The notes beneath the pieces are model-generated. The model was not told where the DNA came from and did not search any database. It saw only the letters and a program-made list of their open reading frames with translations. Position numbers and translations under genes: made by a program. From assembly GCA_945956945.1 (NCBI GenBank), contig CAMFJO010000007.1:1-12155 (forward strand): a stretch of DNA of 12,155 bases, given 5' to 3'. Below, one piece after another: positions 1-7,049 of the stretch. Positions within the stretch are counted from its first letter, which is position 1; every line of letters begins with the position of its first letter. Source of the stretch: an uncultured Legionellales bacterium (GTDB lineage Bacteria > Pseudomonadota > Gammaproteobacteria > UBA1113).

Positions 1-458
1 TAACAGCGCTTTTTGTCGAGGCACCTTCCCCATCTGTTCTGAGCGACGGGTTTCTCAAGCAAATCAGCAAATGCAGTGAACGCCCTTTCTATGATGTGTT
101 TACTACTGCTGAACTTGCCGATGCCGCAAAGCGCAGTGAAGCACAGAAAGCTGCTGCAGATGCACAAGCAAAAGCAGATAAAAACGATCCGCGTGCTGAA
201 GCATCACCGGCTGCAGCTATGGTAGCCATTTCCTCCGCTACGGGGAATGATTACAAATTTGGATTTATGTCAGCTCCAGCCTATTGTGCTGCTTTTACGT
301 GTGTTAGTTCTCAAGCAACACCCATGACGGTATCTCCAGAACAAAGCCGCAAACGGGATGCAAGTAGCGTACAAGCACTGATCCAACGTGCCATTCCGGC
401 TTCATCTGTTGCATCCAGTACGTCTGTGGCTTCGCCAGAAGCACCAAGACTTGGTTAA
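1..458 (+). CDS. 3' end of an unrecognised Ala/Ser-rich protein (5'-partial)
   Basis: The frame that ends at the TAA at 456-458 is open back to the left edge, giving 151 visible residues. The gene therefore most likely starts before the window. An internal GTG at 96 could be read as a start, but no Shine-Dalgarno sequence precedes it. I do not recognise a family. The visible part begins with an ordinary mixed segment (about residues 1-32, including FVEAPSPSV). Next comes an Ala/Lys/Glu-rich stretch likely to be a charged helix or short coiled coil (about 34-65, AELADAAKRSEAQKAAADAQ). A short region with three Cys residues follows, then a Ser/Ala/Pro/Val-rich, probably disordered C-terminus carrying a basic cluster (SRKRD). 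The downstream gene at 522-1889 also ends in a low-complexity tail with a basic cluster. No signal peptide can be judged because the N-terminus is missing. Function unknown. Confidence 0.6.
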   Translation, partial: TALFVEAPSPSVLSDGFLKQISKCSERPFYDVFTTAELADAAKRSEAQKAAADAQAKADKNDPRAEASPAAAMVAISSATGNDYKFGFMSAPAYCAAFTCVSSQATPMTVSPEQSRKRDASSVQALIQRAIPASSVASSTSVASPEAPRLG

Positions 459-468
459 ATGACCCGCT

Positions 469-502
469 AGCCCATGCTCAAATTATTGAGCATGGGCTTT
501 CT
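469..502 (+). terminator. Strong hairpin, probable intrinsic terminator
   Basis: A perfect 12-bp inverted repeat (AGCCCATGCTCA at 469-480 and its complement at 487-498) encloses a 6-nt AATTAT loop. It starts 10 nt after the stop codon at 456-458. The following T tract is short (TTTCT with the stem end), so termination may be incomplete or Rho-assisted. The location, closing the upstream gene and preceding the 522 gene, supports a terminator role. Confidence 0.7.
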
Positions 503-520
503 GGATACTTAATTTATAAT
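492..520 (+). promoter_or_regulatory. Possible promoter with consensus -10 TATAAT
   Basis: A perfect TATAAT lies at 515-520, directly before the ATG at 522. There is no good -35 at the expected distance: positions 492-497 read ATGGGC, and TTGAGC at 486-491 is too far away at 23 nt. If this is the real -10, transcription would start near 527. That lies past the first ATG, so translation would have to start at the second ATG (534) on a nearly leaderless mRNA. The AT-rich composition makes a chance match possible. Confidence 0.35.
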
Positions 521-521
521 A

Positions 522-1889
522 ATGGATGTTAAAATGGCCACAACTCATGAAGAAACCAATAGCCTAGTCAATCAAAGTCAATTCCAACAAATCGATGAGA
601 TTATCGCCACAGCCGCACAACAAACTTCCGCAAGCGTGGTGGTTGTGCTGGACATCGATGGCGTTCAAGAAGGCGCCAGAGTTGCACTGGAAGATAAGCT
701 TTTCAAGCATTTCCGGAATAATTTATTCTTCGTTCGATGGTTCAACGAAGAATGTTTGCCGAAATTCCTGCTAATACTAGAACGATTTACTTTAGATGGT
801 ATTCATTTTCCTTTAATGGGGCTTTCCTATGAAGAGAAAATAAAGGCATTGCTATCCTATTCTCAAGAAGAATGCAACAAAGCATTTCAAATCATCTTAG
901 CGTCTCCTGATGCCCCCTATAGACTGATATTTTTAAATTTACAAAAAAAGCTTGCTGAAAAAAAAGAAGACCATACTGCACAAACAATAAAGATTTATTT
1001 ACAAACACAAACTGCTTTCGTGTGTGCCATGCATTTAAGTGCCGCCGTATGCATTGGCGATGATCTGCTTCTGGGAGAACCTGGTGAACAAGCGCACCCA
1101 GCATTAGAGCAACTTTATCAAAAATACCAACATACAGAACAGAATAAATTTTTGCTCTTTAATCTCACTTCTCGCACCCCCGCTATGGCCCATGTTTTTA
1201 AGCTTCAATTGGATAGGACCTTTGGCGAAACCACTATACACAGCCTAGAAGAACAACAGCTAGTCTATAACCATAATGAAGAACTTCTTCCCCATTACAC
1301 GACTTGTGCGACAGGAAATGTTATAGCGGCATCTCGACATAAGAAACATAAAGTAACCTATAGTTTTCTCTTACAAAATAATTTGCTAGAGGATTTACCA
1401 GCACATCCCCTCAGTATTATTTTTGTCGATGACAAACAAGAATACCTAGATGACATGCAACAACTCGCTAATTATTATGCGATACAAACAGAAACCCTCC
1501 CCCAGAACCATATTAGAGTAATTCCCTTTCATTTTTCTTATAATAAAAGCACCAATACGATCCTAAGTTATGTCGATAAAAAATTTAATACGACTTCGTC
1601 CTTGGATCTTGCCCTAAAAATACAAGACTATGTAGAAATTGCCGAAAAAATACAAGACCCCGACGCCAAAGAAGTGGTGCTTCAATATGTGCGACCCTTT
1701 CTCTTTTATCTTGCTACCCAGGTTTCAGCTAGTCCGATAAATGCCTTTGGTGCAGAATACTCCTCCCCCACTCTGAGCACTGCTGCAAGCAGCTTTGTAG
1801 CGCAACCACGTGGCCACCCGGTCAAAAAACAGAAACGCTCTCATGAAACAGAATTATTTGCGACTCTCACACTCACCCCGACTTCCTAG
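522..1889 (+). CDS. HAD-superfamily phosphatase-like protein, probable DUF2608 family, with disordered basic tail
   Basis: A 455-residue protein with the four spaced HAD hydrolase signatures. Motif I is VVLDIDGV, with the candidate nucleophile D44 and acid/base D46. Motif II is LFNLTSRTP (T216/S217). A lysine in the KKHK cluster (274-277) could serve as motif III. Motif IV is IIFVDD (D303, D304). HAD enzymes usually hydrolyse phosphoesters with Mg2+; the substrate here is unknown. The wide spacing between motifs I and II (about 170 residues) means a large helical cap insert. This fits DUF2608-type proteins known from Legionellales and Chlamydiae, but I infer that from motif layout only. Residues after about 402 are low complexity (Ser/Ala/Pro/Thr) and carry PVKKQKRS (433-440), which resembles a nuclear localisation signal. 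There is no signal peptide or membrane segment. The start is uncertain: ATG 522 has no Shine-Dalgarno, and ATG 534 is an alternative. The gene is isolated between two hairpins, so it is likely monocistronic. A Dot/Icm effector role is possible but unproven. Confidence 0.75.
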   Translation: MDVKMATTHEETNSLVNQSQFQQIDEIIATAAQQTSASVVVVLDIDGVQEGARVALEDKLFKHFRNNLFFVRWFNEECLPKFLLILERFTLDGIHFPLMGLSYEEKIKALLSYSQEECNKAFQIILASPDAPYRLIFLNLQKKLAEKKEDHTAQTIKIYLQTQTAFVCAMHLSAAVCIGDDLLLGEPGEQAHPALEQLYQKYQHTEQNKFLLFNLTSRTPAMAHVFKLQLDRTFGETTIHSLEEQQLVYNHNEELLPHYTTCATGNVIAASRHKKHKVTYSFLLQNNLLEDLPAHPLSIIFVDDKQEYLDDMQQLANYYAIQTETLPQNHIRVIPFHFSYNKSTNTILSYVDKKFNTTSSLDLALKIQDYVEIAEKIQDPDAKEVVLQYVRPFLFYLATQVSASPINAFGAEYSSPTLSTAASSFVAQPRGHPVKKQKRSHETELFATLTLTPTS

Positions 1890-1911
1890 CCCCCATTCTA
1901 AGATCAGCAAC

Positions 1912-1947
1912 AAGGGATCGTTTTGGTGAAGAAACGATCCTTTATTT
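1912..1947 (+). terminator. Intrinsic terminator after the HAD-like gene
   Basis: A 12-bp stem (AAGGGATCGTTT at 1912-1923 with its partner at 1932-1943, one G-U wobble) has an 8-nt loop and ends in a T-rich run TTTATTT. It lies 22 nt after the stop codon at 1887-1889 and ahead of the MFS-purH block. It is a typical Rho-independent terminator, so it separates the HAD-like gene from the downstream operon. Confidence 0.8.
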
Positions 1948-1980
1948 ATAAATTGTATATTATTAATACCGATCTGAGGC

Positions 1981-2009
1981 TTTTGTTTATTTTTTGTCTT
2001 TTTTATAGC
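1981..2009 (+). promoter_or_regulatory. Weak candidate promoter for the MFS-purHD-dotU-icmF block
   Basis: The stretch 1948-2034 is very AT-rich with T tracts, as expected upstream of a promoter. The best -10 is TATAGC at 2004-2009, with a poor -35 TTTTGT at 1981-1986 (17-nt spacer). A transcript from here would start near 2016. Some promoter must lie between the terminator at 1912-1947 and the first gene of the block, but the exact boxes are uncertain. No recognisable operator was seen in the 1890-2067 interval. Confidence 0.3.
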
Positions 2010-2067
2010 TATTAAGCGCCTTTTTAGAGTATCATTGCCAATATTTATCACCGAGTACTTTGTCGCC

Positions 2068-3330
2068 ATGAAGACCGCACCGACACCATTAATAGCCTCA
2101 TTACAACATAAAAAATGGACGATTCGTTTTCTATTAGTGGCTACCGTGGCAGCAGGGACTATGGCCGCCGATATGTACGTGCCTTCTCTGCCTTCCATCG
2201 TTCAATCCCTACAAACTTCTACCCAAGCGGTGAAATGGACTATTTCCATCTACTTATTAGGGTTTGCCAGCTTACAATTGGTTTATGGCCCTTTATCCGA
2301 TCGCTTTGGCCGCAAACCCATTTTGTTATGGGGGTTTGGCATTGGCATTATGGGAAGTTTATTGTGCACATTAGCCCATACGATTAGCTTATTGCTCCTA
2401 GGTCGTTTGATACAAGGCATGGGCGTAGGTTCCTATGCCACCTTGATTCGCAGTATTGCACAGGATATCTACCACGGCGAACCCGAAAATTTATCCAAAG
2501 CGATTTCTTCTTTAGCGATGATATTTAGCATCGCCCCTATCATAGCGCCCGTATTCGGCGGTTATTTACAACAGTATTGGGGTTGGCACAGTGTGTTCAT
2601 CGTTTTTTGTATTTATCTCACCCTCATCGGTATACTGGTTTATTTTCAATTACCAGAAACGCATATAGAACGCGATAAACACGCCCTACATTTGTCTAAA
2701 CTATTGGCTTTGTATAAAAAAATGTTGTGCACCCCCTCTTTTATCGTCTTTTCCATCTTAAGTGGTGTGTCTTTTGGCGGCATCATAGCCTATTACGCTA
2801 TCAGCCCTTTTTTGTATCAAACTCAACTGGGTTTGAGCGCCGTACAATATGGTTGGTTAGCTTTAGCCACTGCTCTGGCTTTAGTAGTGAGTAGAGCTTT
2901 AAACATCCTATTGGCAAAGCGTTGGGGAATCCCAGAGCGATTAAGGATAGGTTTATTTTTTTTATGCTTAGGTCCGACTATCATGGTGATATTGGTCTTA
3001 TGCCATTATTTTAACATCGCCGTCATTGTATTACCCTATCTATCGTTTATGTTAGGTTCGGGGATTGTATTACCCAATGCCATGGTGTGCGCACTCAATG
3101 AATTTAATCATGCCAAAGGCAGTGCGGCAGGTCTGTTTAGTTTATGCCAATTGTGCATCGTCTTTACCCTCAGTATGATCGCCTCGCATTTGAGCAATCA
3201 AAATCAAATGGGCTTAGCTTTATTACTATTCCTTAGCGCCTTATTGGCCCAATGTTTATATTTCCTCTATTGCAATTATTTAAAAGGTCATTCTCATGAA
3301 AAAAAAAGCGTTGATCAGCGTTTCGGATAA
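2068..3330 (+). CDS. MFS drug-resistance transporter, Bcr/CflA family
   Basis: An inner-membrane secondary transporter of 420 residues from the ATG at 2068, close to the usual 390-420 of the Bcr/CflA (DHA1, 12-TM) family. These proteins export drugs or small metabolites by proton antiport; the substrate here is not predictable. Visible family marks are the TM1 signature ADMYVPSLP (34-42), with the conserved Asp of Bcr-type exporters at 35. MFS motif A is GPLSDRFGRKP (74-84), motif B is around R113 (GRLIQGMG), and the antiporter motif C region IAPIIAPVFGG is at 155-165. About twelve hydrophobic segments follow each other to the C-terminus. A longer reading from TTG at 2035 (11 more residues) has an AGAG Shine-Dalgarno 5 nt away and cannot be excluded; the ATG form matches relatives better. 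The 3' end overlaps purH by 35 nt in another frame. It is the first gene of a tight co-directional block. The link to purine genes may be just positional, although export of purine-pathway metabolites is conceivable. Confidence 0.88.
   Translation: MKTAPTPLIASLQHKKWTIRFLLVATVAAGTMAADMYVPSLPSIVQSLQTSTQAVKWTISIYLLGFASLQLVYGPLSDRFGRKPILLWGFGIGIMGSLLCTLAHTISLLLLGRLIQGMGVGSYATLIRSIAQDIYHGEPENLSKAISSLAMIFSIAPIIAPVFGGYLQQYWGWHSVFIVFCIYLTLIGILVYFQLPETHIERDKHALHLSKLLALYKKMLCTPSFIVFSILSGVSFGGIIAYYAISPFLYQTQLGLSAVQYGWLALATALALVVSRALNILLAKRWGIPERLRIGLFFLCLGPTIMVILVLCHYFNIAVIVLPYLSFMLGSGIVLPNAMVCALNEFNHAKGSAAGLFSLCQLCIVFTLSMIASHLSNQNQMGLALLLFLSALLAQCLYFLYCNYLKGHSHEKKSVDQRFG
3282..3287 (+). promoter_or_regulatory. 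Ribosome binding site of purH inside the MFS gene
   Basis: AAAAGG lies 8 nt before the ATG at 3296, within the last codons of the MFS gene. It fixes the purH start in spite of the 35-nt overlap. The predicted N-terminus (MKKKALISVSDKTG) is the normal PurH start. Confidence 0.6.
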
Positions 3331-4843
3331 AACGGGTTTAATTGAATTAGCCAAAGCACTCGTTGAAAATAACATTGAAATATTGTCGACTGGCGGCACG
3401 GCTTCTTATTTGCGAGAACATCATTTACCCATTAGCGATGTATCCCAATACACAGGCTTTCCAGAAATCATGCAAGGGCGTGTTAAAACATTGCACCCCA
3501 AAATCCATGGCGGCATTCTAGGACGCTTGCCAGAAGATCAAACCATTATGGCTGAACGGCATATTGATCCCATCGATTATGTGATTGTCAATTTATATCC
3601 TTTTAAGGAAACCATCGCTAAAGAAGGCTGTACGATAGACGATGCCATAGAAAACATTGACATCGGTGGCCCTACTTTAATTCGGGCAGCCGCAAAAAAT
3701 AGGCAGCGTGTTGGTGTGTTCGTCGATCCTCACGATTATACTTTGTTAATAACGGCTTTAAAAAACAAAAGCGATCTGTCAGACGAAGAACGTTGGCAAT
3801 TGGCCGGCAAAGCTTTTGCGCACACGGCACAATACGATTGCTTAATTGCGCAATACTTCTCGCAAAAAGATACGGCAGTGCCTACTCTACCCAAGACTCT
3901 ACCATTCAATCTGCAGCAAAAACAAATCCTGCGTTATGGTGAAAACAGCCATCAACAAGCAGGGCTTTATATAACAACAGAAGAAAAAAACACTTTGGCC
4001 AATAGCTTAGTATTACAAGGTAAAGCTTTATCCTACAACAATTTGGCGGATAGCGATGCTGCCTGGGCGTGCTTGGTTGCTTTAGGTCAAAATAAAAAAG
4101 CCTGCGTCATCGTTAAACATGCCAATCCCTGTGGCGTTGCCAAAGCCGATACGCTCACAGAAGCGTATCAAAAAGCCTATGCTTGTGATCCTACTTCCGC
4201 CTTCGGCGGTATTATTGCCTTGAATGACACCGTCACAGAATCTTTGGCACAAACCATACTGACACAACAATTTGTCGAAGTGATTTTGGCACCTTCTTTT
4301 GAAACCAATGCTTTAACGGTTTTACAACAAAAACCCAATATACGTTGTCTGCAAGTCGCATTATGCGATCAAAGACCTTCTTATGAATTAAAAGCCATCT
4401 CCGGTGGTTACCTGGTACAAACACTCGATACGCTTTTATTTTCGGAAAGCGAACTCAGAGTCGTTACTGCGATAGAACCCACTGCACAACAATGGCAAGA
4501 TTTAAAATTTGCCTGGTGTGTGGCTAAATATGTTAAGTCGAATGCCATCGTTTATGCCAGTCACGAACAAACTTTGGGTATCGGTGCGGGACAAATGAGT
4601 CGCATAGACAGTGCGCGTATTGCGGCTCTTAAAGCCCATGATGCCCACTTAAATTTACACGGCGCGGTAATGGCTTCCGATGCTTTTTTCCCTTTTAGTG
4701 ATAGTGTGGAAAGTGCCAAGGCAGCTGGTATTAGCGCCATTATTCAACCTGGCGGTGCAATGCGAGATGAAGCCATTATTGCACGTGCCAATGAGTTAGA
4801 GCTTGCCATGGTATTTACGGGCATGCGACATTTTAAACATTAA
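3296..4843 (+). CDS. purH: Bifunctional AICAR transformylase / IMP cyclohydrolase
   Basis: A cytosolic enzyme for the last two steps of de novo IMP synthesis: formylation of AICAR with 10-formyl-THF, then ring closure of FAICAR to IMP. It has 515 residues (E. coli about 529), full length. The N-terminal MGS-like cyclohydrolase domain (about 1-190) has STGGTA (31-36), GRVKTLHPKIHGG (61-73), VNLYPF (98-103) and the DIGGPTLIRAAAKN block (122-135). The C-terminal AICARFT domain (about 200-515) has LRYGENSHQ (212-220), LSYNNLADSDAAW (245-257), the catalytic Lys-His pair in VKHANPCG (K274, H275), DPTSAFGG (298-305), a GIGAGQMSR segment, and the terminal SDAFFPFSDS / QPGGAMRD blocks. No key residue looks lost. 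It overlaps the MFS gene upstream and is followed 27 nt later by purD, the purHD order also found in enterobacteria. No purine operator or riboswitch was seen ahead of it. Confidence 0.98.
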   Translation: MKKKALISVSDKTGLIELAKALVENNIEILSTGGTASYLREHHLPISDVSQYTGFPEIMQGRVKTLHPKIHGGILGRLPEDQTIMAERHIDPIDYVIVNLYPFKETIAKEGCTIDDAIENIDIGGPTLIRAAAKNRQRVGVFVDPHDYTLLITALKNKSDLSDEERWQLAGKAFAHTAQYDCLIAQYFSQKDTAVPTLPKTLPFNLQQKQILRYGENSHQQAGLYITTEEKNTLANSLVLQGKALSYNNLADSDAAWACLVALGQNKKACVIVKHANPCGVAKADTLTEAYQKAYACDPTSAFGGIIALNDTVTESLAQTILTQQFVEVILAPSFETNALTVLQQKPNIRCLQVALCDQRPSYELKAISGGYLVQTLDTLLFSESELRVVTAIEPTAQQWQDLKFAWCVAKYVKSNAIVYASHEQTLGIGAGQMSRIDSARIAALKAHDAHLNLHGAVMASDAFFPFSDSVESAKAAGISAIIQPGGAMRDEAIIARANELELAMVFTGMRHFKH

Positions 4844-4870
4844 TGATTTACCCTAACCGCAGAGAAAACG

Positions 4871-6139
4871 ATGAAAAAAGTACTGATCATTGGTCAAGGT
4901 GGCCGAGAACATGCATTGGCATGGAAATTACAGCAATCCCCTGAGGTCTCGCAGATTTTTGTGGCTCCAGGTAATGCCGGCACAGCACTAGAACCCGGTA
5001 TGACCAATATAAACATTGAGGCAACCGACGTTACTGCCTTATTAGAATTCGCGCAAACACACCAAATCGATCTCACCATAGTAGGCCCCGAAGCACCTCT
5101 TGCTGCAGGTGTCGTTGATACATTTCGCGCCCACGACTTGGCCATTTTTGGACCTACACAAAAAGCCGCGCTCTTAGAAACCTCTAAAGTATTCAGCAAA
5201 ACTTTTATGGCGAAACACGGTATACCCACGGCTAGCTTTGCCCATTTTGACAATGCAGCGGCAGCAAAAGAGTATGCACGTCACCACACCTTGCCCTTGG
5301 TCGTCAAAGCTTCGGGGCTTATGGCTGGAAAAGGGGTCATTATTTGTGAAAATGAGCAAGAAGCCTTTGCCGCTATTGATGCCCTATTAATGGACAAAAA
5401 TAGTGAAATTGTCATCGAAACTTTTTTACAGGGCGAAGAATTAAGTTTTATTGTCATGACCGATGGCGTGCATATCGTTCCTTTAGCCACCAGCCAGGAT
5501 CACAAACGCCGCGATGACGGCGATAAAGGCCCTAATACCGGTGGTATGGGGGCTTATTCGCCAGTTTCTTGGGTAACACCGGCATTAGAAGAAAAAATAT
5601 TAAATACTGTCATTAAGCCTACTTTAAGTGCTTTGGCAAAAGAAAATACATCTTACTGTGGTTTCTTGTATGCCGGATTGATGATTTCCCCTAGCGGTGA
5701 TATCCAAGTTCTAGAATTTAACTGCAGGTTAGGCGATCCCGAAACACAAGCCTTACTACCGCGACTAAAAACAGATCTTTTTGCACTTTGTTGGGCCACA
5801 ACCCATAGTCAACTTCAAGACAAATGTGTAGAATGGGATGATAGAGTGGCGGTATCTGTGGTGCTGTGTGCATCGGGATACCCAGGCCCAGTTAAGCGCG
5901 GTGATACCATTCACCATTACAGGGTTGACTGTGATGAAGCAGTGAAATTCTTTGTTTCGGGTGCAAAAAATCAGGAACAACAATTAATAACTGCTGGTGG
6001 ACGGGTATTATGCATTAGCGCATTGGGCAAAACAGTGCATGAAGCACGAGCTAGAGCACTCTATTGGGCAGAACAGGTCACTTGGCCTGGCAAGTTTTAC
6101 CGTAAGGATATTGGTTGGCGCGCTGTCGAGAGGGAATAA
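4871..6139 (+). CDS. purD: Phosphoribosylamine-glycine ligase (GARS)
   Basis: Cytosolic ATP-dependent ligase joining 5-phosphoribosylamine and glycine to give GAR, the second step of de novo purine synthesis. It has 422 residues (E. coli 429), intact. The N-terminal domain has IIGQGGREHALAWKL (6-20) and APGNAGTALEPG (32-43). The ATP-grasp core has VVKASGLMAGKGV (144-156), DHKR (210-213), GPNTGGMGAYSP (220-231) and the metal-binding EFNCRLGDPETQ (282-293). The C-terminal GARS domain ends in FYRKDIGWRA. A GAGAA stretch a few bases before ATG 4871 is a modest ribosome binding site. It lies 27 nt after purH, and its stop codon is only 1 nt before the dotU start, with the dotU Shine-Dalgarno inside the last purD codons. 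This ties it to the secretion genes in one transcript. Confidence 0.98.
   Translation: MKKVLIIGQGGREHALAWKLQQSPEVSQIFVAPGNAGTALEPGMTNINIEATDVTALLEFAQTHQIDLTIVGPEAPLAAGVVDTFRAHDLAIFGPTQKAALLETSKVFSKTFMAKHGIPTASFAHFDNAAAAKEYARHHTLPLVVKASGLMAGKGVIICENEQEAFAAIDALLMDKNSEIVIETFLQGEELSFIVMTDGVHIVPLATSQDHKRRDDGDKGPNTGGMGAYSPVSWVTPALEEKILNTVIKPTLSALAKENTSYCGFLYAGLMISPSGDIQVLEFNCRLGDPETQALLPRLKTDLFALCWATTHSQLQDKCVEWDDRVAVSVVLCASGYPGPVKRGDTIHHYRVDCDEAVKFFVSGAKNQEQQLITAGGRVLCISALGKTVHEARARALYWAEQVTWPGKFYRKDIGWRAVERE
6128..6135 (+). promoter_or_regulatory. Ribosome binding site deciding the dotU start
   Basis: GAGAGGGA at the end of purD places AGGG 6 nt before the ATG at 6141. It argues for this start and against the longer in-frame GTG at 5997, which would overlap purD by 143 nt and adds residues unlike the family. 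Confidence 0.75.
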
Positions 6140-6140
6140 C

Positions 6141-7049
6141 ATGACGCTACAAGTAAATACCCCGAGAGACATTAAACCCACTTTTGTAGGCAATTCACTG
6201 CTGAGTGAAGAAGCGCAAGCTCTATTGAAAACCCATGCAACCCCTTCCAAGCAACAAAGTTTAAAAGACATCACTAAAAATGGCCAACCCTTAAGCACTT
6301 TGCAAAAACGCTATAAGTCTAAAACCTTTATTCCCGAACAAGGGGTAAACCCTTTAGCGGCGGCTGCCAGCGCTTTATTTTCATTGGCCAGTCGATTCAG
6401 GCAGTTGGACGATTACCCTAAAATAGAGGGCCTGCACGCCAATCTTGTTCATGAAGTCAATGCTTTTATTTGGAGTGCGCAGCGCCGCTCTTACAGCGAC
6501 GATGAAGTCCTGGTGGCCCGTTATACCATTTGTGCCACTTTAGATGAAATCATTCAAAATACGGCTTGGGGCAAACAAGCCAAATGGCATGAGAACAATC
6601 TATTAACCTATTTTCAGGGGGAAGCCTGGGGCGGAGAACGCTTTTTTATTATCTTAGAAAAATTATACGAATACCCTGAAACCTATATCGATCTCTTGGA
6701 ATTTATTTACTTATGTCTTTCCAGTGGATTTGAAGGGCAATTTCGTGTTTTTGAAAATGGTAAATTACAATTACAAGCCATTATAGACAATCTCTATCAA
6801 CTTATTCGCAAACAACGGTGTTATTATTCACACCAACTTAGCCACAAACAAGAAGCTTATAAACGCCTCAGTGAGAAACCCAGAGCCTTATCTCCCTTGT
6901 GGGTTATTTTATCCTCTTCTGCGGCAATACTGCTGATGTTATATTGTGGCGCTAATTATTTGATGCATGCGACCTCTCAGCCCTTGTATTCCGCTCTAGA
7001 CGAGTTAACTGCGATTCAGGGCGCACCCACTACGGAGGGCATGAAATGA
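6141..7049 (+). CDS. icmH: DotU/IcmH (TssL-like) type IVB secretion inner-membrane stabiliser
   Basis: A 302-residue protein of the DotU/IcmH/TssL family. In Legionella, DotU (IcmH) pairs with IcmF in the inner membrane and protects the Dot/Icm core complex from turnover. The first 65 or so residues are a variable cytosolic extension. The family domain follows: NPLAAAASALFSL (70-82), RYTICATLDE (127-136), FQGEAWGGERFF (158-169) and LLEFIYLCLSSGFEGQFRV (185-203). A single C-terminal membrane segment lies at about 253-274, with a short tail outside. There is no OmpA/peptidoglycan-binding extension of the kind seen on many T6SS TssL proteins, which favours the Dot/Icm form, but a T6SS origin is not strictly excluded from this gene alone. 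The start at 6141 rests on the Shine-Dalgarno and on 1-nt spacing from purD. It overlaps icmF by ATGA, so the two products are probably made in a coupled way. Confidence 0.92.
   Translation: MTLQVNTPRDIKPTFVGNSLLSEEAQALLKTHATPSKQQSLKDITKNGQPLSTLQKRYKSKTFIPEQGVNPLAAAASALFSLASRFRQLDDYPKIEGLHANLVHEVNAFIWSAQRRSYSDDEVLVARYTICATLDEIIQNTAWGKQAKWHENNLLTYFQGEAWGGERFFIILEKLYEYPETYIDLLEFIYLCLSSGFEGQFRVFENGKLQLQAIIDNLYQLIRKQRCYYSHQLSHKQEAYKRLSEKPRALSPLWVILSSSAAILLMLYCGANYLMHATSQPLYSALDELTAIQGAPTTEGMK
7034..7039 (+). promoter_or_regulatory. Ribosome binding site of icmF within dotU
   Basis: GGAGGG lies 6 nt ahead of the icmF ATG (7046), inside the final dotU codons. Together with the ATGA overlap (7046-7049) it indicates translational coupling or strong re-initiation. 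Confidence 0.75.

Noticed and set aside
1854..2198. Minus-strand 114-codon frame over the terminator and MFS start
   Set aside because: It crosses an intrinsic terminator and the AT-rich upstream region, overlaps two real genes and resembles no family.
4894..5490. Minus-strand frames within purD
   Set aside because: They are shadows of a highly conserved, intact gene with no independent start signals or recognisable domains.
5997..6140. Longer DotU reading from GTG 5997
   Set aside because: It overlaps the C-terminal codons of purD by 143 nt, the extra residues are an out-of-frame shadow of purD, and the ATG at 6141 has a good Shine-Dalgarno.
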